From JAFGLZ01 sp964390905 (GTDB taxonomy: Bacteria; Planctomycetota; Phycisphaerae; UBA1845; JAFGLZ01), in assembly GCA_964390905.1 (NCBI GenBank), contig CAYMLO010000034.1, positions 1-64,000 on the forward strand: a stretch of 64,000 nucleotides of DNA. The letters are read 5' to 3'. A program made the position numbers and the translations under genes. Within the stretch, counting starts at the first letter, position 1; each line of letters opens with the position of its first letter. Of this stretch, positions 17,696-23,974 are shown one piece after another. The notes beneath the pieces were generated by a model. That model did no database searches. It was not told the origin of the DNA and saw only the letters and a list, made by a program, of their open reading frames with translations.

Positions 17696-18412
17696 TCAGC
17701 ACGCAAAGGCCGATGGACACCACTTGGCCACGACGCACGCGTCGCAGGTGGGTTTGCGGGCCGCACAGACCTGACGCCCGTGCAAGATCATCGCGTGACT
17801 GAAGAACGTCCACGACCGGCGCGTGATGACCTGCATCAGGTCCGCCTCGATCTTGACCGCATCCTTGGTGTCGCGGCTGGTCCAGGTCAGACCCATGCGG
17901 CAGGCCAGCCGGCCCACGTGCGTGTCGACGCAGATCCCCTCGCTCTTGCCGAACCACGTGCCCAGGATCACGTTGGCCGTCTTGCGGGCCACCCCGGGCA
18001 GGCGGAGCAGCTCCTCCATCGTCTGGGGGACCTGGCCGGCGTGCTCCGTCGCGATCGCGGCGCATGCACCCAGAATGCTCTTGGTCTTTTGGCGGAAGAA
18101 CCCGGTGCTTCTGATCTGTTCCTGGAACATGGCCGGCGACTCGGCGGCGTAGTCGGCGGGCGTCTTGTAGCGCCCAAAGAGGGCGGGCGTGACCATGTTG
18201 ACCCGCTCGTCCGTGCACTGGGCCGACAGGATCGTCGCCACCAGCAACTCTAGAGCGCTGCTGTGGTTCAGCGCACAGGTTGCGCCCGGATAGGACTTGC
18301 GGAATGCGGACACGATCTTGCTGGCCCGGGCCTTCTTGTTCTTGAGGGATTCGTCCTTGGCCGTTGTGGCGGGTGAGGCCTTCTTCTTGGCGTTGACGGC
18401 CCTTTTGGCCAT
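17696..18412 (-). CDS. nth: endonuclease III (DNA glycosylase/AP lyase)
   Basis: A 238-residue base-excision repair enzyme that removes oxidised pyrimidines. The helix-hairpin-helix LPGVARKTANVI (near 140) carries the catalytic Lys, VDTHVGRLACR (near 160) the catalytic Asp, and the C-terminus the C-x6-C-x2-C-x5-C [4Fe-4S] motif (CAARKPTCDACVVAKWC). The first ~30 residues are a Lys-rich extension not needed for the fold. The ATG at 18412 has GGAGGG 8 nt upstream; the frame extends further only as a shadow. It is divergent from the DNA methyltransferase, the intergenic space being 85 bp. Confidence 0.93.
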   Translation of the reverse strand: MAKRAVNAKKKASPATTAKDESLKNKKARASKIVSAFRKSYPGATCALNHSSALELLVATILSAQCTDERVNMVTPALFGRYKTPADYAAESPAMFQEQIRSTGFFRQKTKSILGACAAIATEHAGQVPQTMEELLRLPGVARKTANVILGTWFGKSEGICVDTHVGRLACRMGLTWTSRDTKDAVKIEADLMQVITRRSWTFFSHAMILHGRQVCAARKPTCDACVVAKWCPSAFAC

Positions 18413-18497
18413 GACAAGCACCCTCCATCTCGGTCCGCCGTATCGACTGACAGAGAGTCCTGCAGACCCTATCATAGGCGGGGACGAGGGACAATCT

Positions 18498-19289
18498 ATG
18501 TCCGGGCCACCGCGGTTGCACTGCGGCGACAACCTGCCCTACATGCGCACGCTGCCGGATGGCTGCTGTGATCTGGTCTACGTCGACCCTCCTTTCTTCG
18601 CAGACCGGCGGGGGCGCGGTCACCGGGGGCAATTCAGCGGCGCCTGGACGGGCGGCCTGGACGACTACCTGGCGTTCCTCCGACCGCGTCTCGAGCAGAT
18701 GCACCGGCTGCTCAGCGAGCGTGGAAGCGTCTACGTCCACCTGGACTGCCACGTCGTGCACTACGTCAAGGTGATGCTCGACGACGCCTTCGGCCGGCGG
18801 AACTTCCTCAACGAGATCATCTGGTTCTACCGCACCGGCGGGGTTGCCCGGCGGTGGTTCGGTCGAAAGCATGACACGATCCTGCTGTACGCTCGACGGC
18901 GCGGCGCGCACACGTTCAACGTGCAGCGTGAAGGCCAGTACCGTACCGATGGTCTGTGCTATGACGAGAACGACCGGCCTTACAAGAAGACCCGCAAGGG
19001 CCGGCTGTATTTCGACCCGCGGGGCCCGGCCATGACCGACGTCTGGGACGTGCCGTTTCTCTCCACGGTCTCGCGGGAAAGGACCGGCTGGCCCACGCAG
19101 AAACCCGAGGCCTTGCTGGACCGCGTCGTCCTGGCCAGCAGCAACCCCGGCGATACCGTCGCCGACTTCTTCTGCGGCAGCGGCACGACGTTGGTGGCGG
19201 CGAAGCGTCACGGACGCGAGGTCCTCGGCTGCGATGTCTCGCCCAAGGCCATCCGCATCGCCCGCCGCCGCCTCCCCGATCTGTCCTGA
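18498..19289 (+). CDS. orphan site-specific DNA methyltransferase (beta class, N6A/N4C)
   Basis: A 263-residue amino-methyltransferase of the D12/N6-N4 MTase family. The catalytic motif IV is DPPF (near residue 30) and the SAM-binding motif I FCGSGTTLVAAKRHG is C-terminal (near 224), the circular order of the beta class. WPTQKPEALLDRVVLASSNPGD just before motif I is also typical. GAGGG at 18486-18490 is 7 nt from the ATG at 18498. No restriction endonuclease gene is next to it; the partner is endonuclease III, a repair enzyme. It may be a solitary regulatory or protective methylase. Target sequence unknown. Confidence 0.88.
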   Translation: MSGPPRLHCGDNLPYMRTLPDGCCDLVYVDPPFFADRRGRGHRGQFSGAWTGGLDDYLAFLRPRLEQMHRLLSERGSVYVHLDCHVVHYVKVMLDDAFGRRNFLNEIIWFYRTGGVARRWFGRKHDTILLYARRRGAHTFNVQREGQYRTDGLCYDENDRPYKKTRKGRLYFDPRGPAMTDVWDVPFLSTVSRERTGWPTQKPEALLDRVVLASSNPGDTVADFFCGSGTTLVAAKRHGREVLGCDVSPKAIRIARRRLPDLS

Positions 19290-19323
19290 AGGGACGCAGC
19301 GCCGGGCGAAACCGGTGTCGGAG

Positions 19324-19404
19324 GGGTGCCCCATCGCTTTAGCGGTGGGGGACAGAAACTCTCCGCTGATTTGGCTGCCCCACCGCTGAAGCGATGGGGC
19401 ACCC
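19324..19404. repeat. palindromic repeat element (GGGTGCCCCATCGC type)
   Basis: Two 27-bp arms (19324-19350 and 19378-19404) are inverted copies with one mismatch, flanking a 27-nt loop. The arms begin GGGTGCCCCATCGC and end GGTGGGG. The element lies between two co-directional genes, so it could act as a terminator or be a small mobile palindrome. It shares its GGGTGCC ends with the element at 16167-16324. Confidence 0.75.
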
Positions 19405-19534
19405 GCACGCGGGCGTTGGGTTGCTGGTCGGCACCTCTGGGAGCCTATACAATTCTGTTCGTGACAGGGACCGTGGAGGCCCAAGCGCAGCAGTTCATCC
19501 CGTGACTCCCCCAGCACAAGGAGACCCTCCTGCG

Positions 19535-20617
19535 ATGGCAATCATGTTCGAGAAGATCCACATCGGCGACGTGACCTACGAGGCCGCTGAGGTCTTCGAC
19601 GTCAACAACGACGGCAAGTTGGACATCGTCTGCGGCGAGTATTGGTACGAGGCTCCGGGCTGGGCCAAGCACAAGATCTGCGACGTCATGCCCGAGGGCG
19701 AATACTACGACGACTTCTCCGACATCCCGATGGACGTCAACGGCGACGGGTATCTGGACATCGTCACGGGAGGGTGGTTCGGCGAGACGCTCCGCTGGCG
19801 CCAGAACCCGGGACCCGCCGGCGGCGAGTGGACGGTCCACGACATCGACACCTGCGGCAACATCGAGACCGCCCGGGCCTGCGACATCGACGGCGACGGC
19901 CAGCTCGAGATTCTGCCCAACTGCCCCGGCAGCTCGGTCATGTACTACAAGCTGGTCGTGGACGAGAACGGGCGGGGCACGGGTCGGTTCACGCGACACG
20001 ACATCTGGCCGAACGCCACGCACGGCATGGGCGTCGGCGACATTACCGGCAACGGGCGGCCGGATTACATCCTGTCCAACGGGTGGCTCGAAGGACCCGC
20101 CGATCCGGCCAACGACCCGTGGGTGTTCCACGACGAGTTTGACTTGGAGTCCGCCAGCATCCCCGTCCTCGTCCATGACGTGACGGGCAACGGGCTGGCG
20201 GATCTGATCGTCGGCCAGTCGCACGCCTACGGGCTCGCCTGGTGGGAGCAGGGCAGGGACGCGTCGGGCAAGCGGACCTGGACCAAGCACGACATCGACC
20301 CGACCGCCTCGCAGTACCACACCATGGAGCTGGTCGATATCGATAACGACGGCGAGCTCGAATTGGTGACCGGCAAGCGCTATCGCGCCCACTGCGGCAA
20401 CGACCCCGGGGCGGATGACCCGGTCGGCGTCTACTACTTCAAGATCAACCGCGGGCGGTTCGAGAAGCACGTGATCGACTACGGCCCCGTGCCCGGTCAC
20501 AGCGGCGTGGGCATCTACTTCGCCGTGGCCGACATGGACGGCAACGGCTGGCTCGACGTCGTCGCACCGGGCAAGGAGGGGCTGTATCTGTTCCGAAACC
20601 TGGGCAACAAGGCGTAG
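19535..20617 (+). CDS. FG-GAP/VCBS repeat beta-propeller protein
   Basis: A 360-residue protein made of about seven FG-GAP/VCBS-type repeats, each with a calcium-binding-like acidic loop: DVNNDGKLDIVCG, DVNGDGYLDIVTG, DIDGDGQLEIL, DITGNGRPDYI, DVTGNGLADLIVG, DIDNDGELELVTG and DMDGNGWLDVVAPG. No signal peptide is evident after the chosen start. AAGGAG at 19518-19523 is 11 nt before the ATG at 19535; an ATG three codons later is an alternative. thiE follows after 20 nt. Such propellers usually bind proteins or carbohydrates; no ligand can be named. Confidence 0.85.
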   Translation: MAIMFEKIHIGDVTYEAAEVFDVNNDGKLDIVCGEYWYEAPGWAKHKICDVMPEGEYYDDFSDIPMDVNGDGYLDIVTGGWFGETLRWRQNPGPAGGEWTVHDIDTCGNIETARACDIDGDGQLEILPNCPGSSVMYYKLVVDENGRGTGRFTRHDIWPNATHGMGVGDITGNGRPDYILSNGWLEGPADPANDPWVFHDEFDLESASIPVLVHDVTGNGLADLIVGQSHAYGLAWWEQGRDASGKRTWTKHDIDPTASQYHTMELVDIDNDGELELVTGKRYRAHCGNDPGADDPVGVYYFKINRGRFEKHVIDYGPVPGHSGVGIYFAVADMDGNGWLDVVAPGKEGLYLFRNLGNKA

Positions 20618-20637
20618 GCGCACCAACGCGACAAGCC

Positions 20638-21678
20638 ATGGACACTGCGATCGCCCGAATCCTGGACGCGAATCTGAACCGGGCCCGCGAGGCGCTGCGG
20701 GTGATCGAGGAGGCCGTTCGCTTTGGCGCTGACGATGCGGACCTGAGCGCTTCGTTGAAACAGGCCCGCCACGACCTAGCCGCCGCCGCCCGGCGACTCG
20801 ACGCCAACGCCCTCCTGGCGGCTCGTGACACGGCCGGCGACGTGGGCACGGCGATCGATACCGCGTCGGAACAGGTCCGCGACTCGGTCGACGACGTGAT
20901 CGTCTCCGCTTTCAAGCGGCTGACCGAGGCACTGCGGGTCCTGGCGGAATACGGCAAGGCCGTCGACGCGGAGTTCGCCGCCGCGATCGAGCAGCTCCGC
21001 TATCGCTGCTATGACCTCGAGTCGCGCGTCCGGTTCGAGCCGTTGCGCCGTCAGCGGTTCGCCGAGGTTCGACTGTACGTCCTGATCACCGAATTGCTGT
21101 GTAGCGACGATTGGCTGACTGTCGCTGAGCGGGCCCTCGACGGCGGAGCGGAGTGCTTGCAGCTTCGCGAGAAGGCGCTGACCGATGCCGAACTGCTGCG
21201 TCGAGCGAGGCAGCTTCGGGAGCTTACGAGCGCACGCAACGCCCTGCTGATCGTCAACGATCGGCCCGACATCGCCCGACTGGCCGACGCGGACGGCGTC
21301 CACGTGGGACAAGACGACTTGCCCATCGCCGCTGCCCGGCGAATCGTCGGCGAGCGGATCCTGATCGGCACGAGCACGCACACGCTCGACCAGGCGCGGG
21401 CCGCCCTCGCCGAACCGGGGCGCCCCGACTACATCGCCGTCGGTCCGATGTTCGCTTCGTTGACCAAGCCCCAAGACCACGTCGCCGGGACAGAAACGTT
21501 GGCGGCCGTGCTGGCCCAGATCGATCGCCCCCACGTCGCCATCGGCGGGATCACCCCTGCGAACGTCGGGGAGCTGACGGCCGTCGGCTGTCGTTGCGTC
21601 GCCGTCTGCAGCGCCGTCATCAGCCAACCCGACGTCCGCGCCGCCGCACAAGCGCTGCGCGACGCCATGGGGAGGTAG
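20638..21678 (+). CDS. thiE: thiamine-phosphate synthase with N-terminal ThiD2-type domain
   Basis: A 346-residue fusion. The N-terminal ~135 residues (ILDANLNRAREALRVIEEAV, then RDSVDDVIVSAFKRLTEALR) match the ThiD2-like domain found ahead of ThiE in planctomycetes and some other phyla. From about 145 the ThiE TIM barrel is clear: ECLQLREKALTDAE, LLIVNDRPDIARLADADGVHVGQDD (in part), IGTSTHTLDQA, YIAVGPMFASLTKP and AIGGITPANV. The enzyme joins HMP-PP with thiazole phosphate to give thiamine phosphate. It is 20 nt after the FG-GAP gene, and no TPP riboswitch is apparent before it. A YjbQ-family gene at 164-526 may represent a second such activity. Confidence 0.92.
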   Translation: MDTAIARILDANLNRAREALRVIEEAVRFGADDADLSASLKQARHDLAAAARRLDANALLAARDTAGDVGTAIDTASEQVRDSVDDVIVSAFKRLTEALRVLAEYGKAVDAEFAAAIEQLRYRCYDLESRVRFEPLRRQRFAEVRLYVLITELLCSDDWLTVAERALDGGAECLQLREKALTDAELLRRARQLRELTSARNALLIVNDRPDIARLADADGVHVGQDDLPIAAARRIVGERILIGTSTHTLDQARAALAEPGRPDYIAVGPMFASLTKPQDHVAGTETLAAVLAQIDRPHVAIGGITPANVGELTAVGCRCVAVCSAVISQPDVRAAAQALRDAMGR

Positions 21679-21742
21679 CGCGGGTCAGGTTTCTTTGGAT
21701 GCGTTCGCCCGTGCGACTGCGGTTTCAGCATCCGTCGTTTAG

Positions 21743-21781
21743 CCCCGCCGCGTGCGGCGGGGAGTGGCCGCACGCGGCCAC
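21743..21781. terminator. tandem perfect hairpins between convergent thiE and waaA
   Basis: Two adjacent GC-rich palindromes: CCCCGCCGC/GCGGCGGGG (21743-21762) and GTGGCCGC/GCGGCCAC (21764-21781), each with a 2-nt loop. They lie between two convergent genes and could stop transcription from both sides, although no T-run follows. Their composition also suggests a repeat element. Confidence 0.5.
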
Positions 21782-21833
21782 GCTATACGCGGACTTGCCG
21801 CGCATCCCTTCGCCATTTGCGACGGACAAGAGC

Positions 21834-23144
21834 TCATCGACGCAGCAACCGGCGGAGCAGATCCACCGTCCGTTCGGTTGCTCCCTGGTTTGCCAACAGG
21901 ACTTGACGGGCCGACTGCCCCAACGCCAGACGCGCGGGTTCGTCCTCCAGCAGTCGCTGGATCTCGCCGGCGAGTCGCGCGACGACGCCGTCGTCATCGA
22001 CGCCTTTGTCGAACTGGACGATCCCCCCGCCGGCCAGCAGGGCCCGAACCGGCTCGGCGAAGTTGTAGACGCTCGGGCCGACGACCATGGGCCTGGCCAG
22101 GCCCGCCACCTCCAGAACGTCCGACCCCCCCAACGCGACCATCGTTCGGCCGACGAACACCACGTCGGCCAGCGCGTAGAACTTGCGAAGCTCGCCCATC
22201 GTGTCGCCCAGCAGGACGTCAGCGTCCGAATCGGCGGGCGGCCCGGACTGTAAGACGCTGCGACGCAGGTAATGGATGCGGCGCTTCTCGATCTCGGCAG
22301 CCGCTTCGTCGAAGCGCTCGGGCTTGCGCGGGATGATCGCCAGCTGCAGACCGGACGCGTGCTCGCGGAGGCGCTGATGGGCGTCGAGGATGACGGCCTC
22401 CTCGCCCGGGCCGGTGCAGCCGCACACCCACAGTGGACGGTTCCGGTCGATGCCCATCTCCGTAGCCAACTCGTCCTGACCGTCCACGCGATCGACCACC
22501 GGCGCGGTGTCGTACTTCATCGTCCCGGTGACGTGCACGCGGTCGGCCGGCGTCCCGAGCATCCGGAACCGCTCGGCGTAGGTCTCGTCTTGGGCGCCGA
22601 CGCACGTCAGCCGGCCAAACATCCGCCGCGCGATCGACCGGATGATGGGCTTGCCAAACCGCCGCATGCTCCGCTGTTCGGTGATCCGTCCGTTGGCGAC
22701 CATGACGGGCACGCCGCGGCGACCAGCCACCTCGAGTAGGTTCGGCCAGACCTCCAACTCCATCAACACGATGGCCGCCGGGCGGAGCCGTCGGATCGTC
22801 CGCGCGACGGCCCAACTGAAATCGAGCGGATAGCGAAAGACCAACCGATCCGCGTAGACCTGCTTCGCCCGCTCGAACCCCGTGTCCGTCGTGGTCGAGA
22901 CGACCACGGGCAGCCCGGGCAGCTCTCGCTCGATGGCCGCCACCAGCGTCCGCGTCGCGTTTACCTCGCCGACCGAGACCGCATGCACCCAGATGCACCG
23001 TTCCTCGCCGGAGCACCGCGGCACCCCGCCCAACCGATCCCGCCACCCCGTCCGGCTCTTGCCCAGCACGAGCATGCGGTACAGCAGAATCGGCAGGTAC
23101 GCCACGCCCGCAACAACGTAGATGAGATCGAAGACGAACCGCAT
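21834..23144 (-). CDS. waaA: 3-deoxy-D-manno-octulosonic acid (Kdo) transferase
   Basis: A 436-residue GT30-type transferase that adds Kdo from CMP-Kdo to lipid A precursor at the inner face of the cytoplasmic membrane. It has an N-terminal membrane anchor (FDLIYVVAGVAYLPILLYRM), WVHAVSVGEVNA with the acceptor-side Glu, STTTDTGFERA, VLMELEVWPNL, VMVANGRIT and the C-terminal nucleotide-binding LGDTMGELRKFYALADVVFVG and NFAEP segments. The ATG at 23144 gives a normal family length; the open frame beyond it is not conserved. It shows the cell makes Kdo-lipid A; it is unlinked here to kdsA (43.9 kb) and lpxL (55.4 kb). Confidence 0.92.
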   Translation of the reverse strand: MRFVFDLIYVVAGVAYLPILLYRMLVLGKSRTGWRDRLGGVPRCSGEERCIWVHAVSVGEVNATRTLVAAIERELPGLPVVVSTTTDTGFERAKQVYADRLVFRYPLDFSWAVARTIRRLRPAAIVLMELEVWPNLLEVAGRRGVPVMVANGRITEQRSMRRFGKPIIRSIARRMFGRLTCVGAQDETYAERFRMLGTPADRVHVTGTMKYDTAPVVDRVDGQDELATEMGIDRNRPLWVCGCTGPGEEAVILDAHQRLREHASGLQLAIIPRKPERFDEAAAEIEKRRIHYLRRSVLQSGPPADSDADVLLGDTMGELRKFYALADVVFVGRTMVALGGSDVLEVAGLARPMVVGPSVYNFAEPVRALLAGGGIVQFDKGVDDDGVVARLAGEIQRLLEDEPARLALGQSARQVLLANQGATERTVDLLRRLLRR

Positions 23145-23270
23145 GGTCGAATGATAGCTGCCGCAGATCGTTCGGCAAGGTGTCATCCATGCTGGCCCGC
23201 CCAGTCCATATCGTGGCAAGCATCGGGGACCACCCCTCGGCGCAAGCAGGGCCAGAGGACAGGCGCCCAT

Positions 23271-23298
23271 TTGACGTCTGTCTATCCTGAGCTATACT
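23271..23298 (+). promoter_or_regulatory. sigma70-type promoter of hicAB
   Basis: TTGACG (23271-23276) and TATACT (23293-23298) are separated by 16 nt. The predicted start of transcription, about 7 nt after the -10, coincides with the ATG of hicA at 23305, which predicts a leaderless mRNA. No Shine-Dalgarno sequence precedes hicA, in agreement. Confidence 0.65.
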
Positions 23299-23304
23299 AT
23301 CAGC

Positions 23305-23499
23305 ATGCCCAATCCGGTCCGATTCGCCAAGGTGAAGCGGCTTCTGGAGCGAGACGGCTGGGTCCTTCACCGCATCAGCGGATCGCACCACGTGTTCAAG
23401 AAGCCTGGCAGGCCCAACATCGTCCTGCCAGTGCACGGTGGAAAGGTCAAGGCTGCGTATGTCAAACAGATCGAAGAGGAAATCGAGCAGAGCGATTGA
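23305..23499 (+). CDS. hicA: HicA-type mRNA interferase toxin
   Basis: A 64-residue HicA: a small double-stranded-RNA-binding-like fold that cleaves mRNA. The catalytic His lies in ISGSHHVFKKPG (about residues 24-35) and the family pattern VKRLLERDGW...VLPVHGGKVKAAYVKQIEEEI is complete. The ATG sits directly at the predicted transcription start. The hicB reading frame overlaps its 3' end. Toxin-first order is the usual one for hicAB. Confidence 0.93.
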   Translation: MPNPVRFAKVKRLLERDGWVLHRISGSHHVFKKPGRPNIVLPVHGGKVKAAYVKQIEEEIEQSD

Positions 23500-23860
23500 C
23501 CGCCCTTTTGCGAAGCAGATCCTACGCCGGGCTGCCCAGGTTGCCTCGCGCTATCAGGTCATCATCAAGTTCGAAGACGGGGAGTACTACGGCCGCGGAT
23601 TGGAACTGCCTCTGGCGATGGGCGACGGAAAGAGCCCTGATGAATGCGTGGCCAGCACGCGCCGGGCCATGGCAGTGTGTGTAGCCACCATGCTCGAGGA
23701 TGGCGAGACGCCTCCCCGCCCTGCCTCCGAAGGGCGGCGGACCGAACAGGTCAACATCCGTCTCACACCCGAGGAGAAGCTCTTGATGGAAGAATCCGCC
23801 CGCGCCAAGGGCTTCCGCGGCATCTCCGACTACGTCCGATCACTAGTGACCTCGAGTTGA
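23459..23860 (+). CDS. hicB: HicB-type antitoxin
   Basis: A HicB antitoxin with the partial RNase-H-like domain (SRYQVIIKFEDGEYYGRGLE, GDGKSPDECVASTRRAMA, VATMLEDGETPPRP) and a C-terminal ribbon-helix-helix-type segment (EQVNIRLTPEEKLLMEESAR) that would bind its own promoter. The start is uncertain: the ATG at 23459 overlaps hicA by 41 nt and gives 133 residues, while the frame opens at 23438 and family members often start close to the FAKQILRRAAQVAS segment further on. The overlap keeps toxin and antitoxin translationally linked. Confidence 0.9.
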   Translation: MSNRSKRKSSRAIDRPFAKQILRRAAQVASRYQVIIKFEDGEYYGRGLELPLAMGDGKSPDECVASTRRAMAVCVATMLEDGETPPRPASEGRRTEQVNIRLTPEEKLLMEESARAKGFRGISDYVRSLVTSS

Positions 23861-23974
23861 CATGCTTGGATGAACAACACCATCACTCGCCGCCCAGGGG
23901 CGCGATGTCGGCTTGCCCGCTCGGCCCATTTCGACTGTAATCTCTATGTCAATCAGCCAACAGGAGAGCTACCC

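Noticed and set aside
17211..19541. Very long minus-strand ORF (776 codons).
   Set aside because: It runs antisense to the YdjY, methyltransferase and part of the endonuclease III region and its product is low-complexity Arg/Pro/Gly; it is a high-GC shadow.
20600..20640. TPP riboswitch (THI box) upstream of thiE.
   Set aside because: Only 20 nt separate thiE from the preceding gene and no THI-box sequence is seen there.
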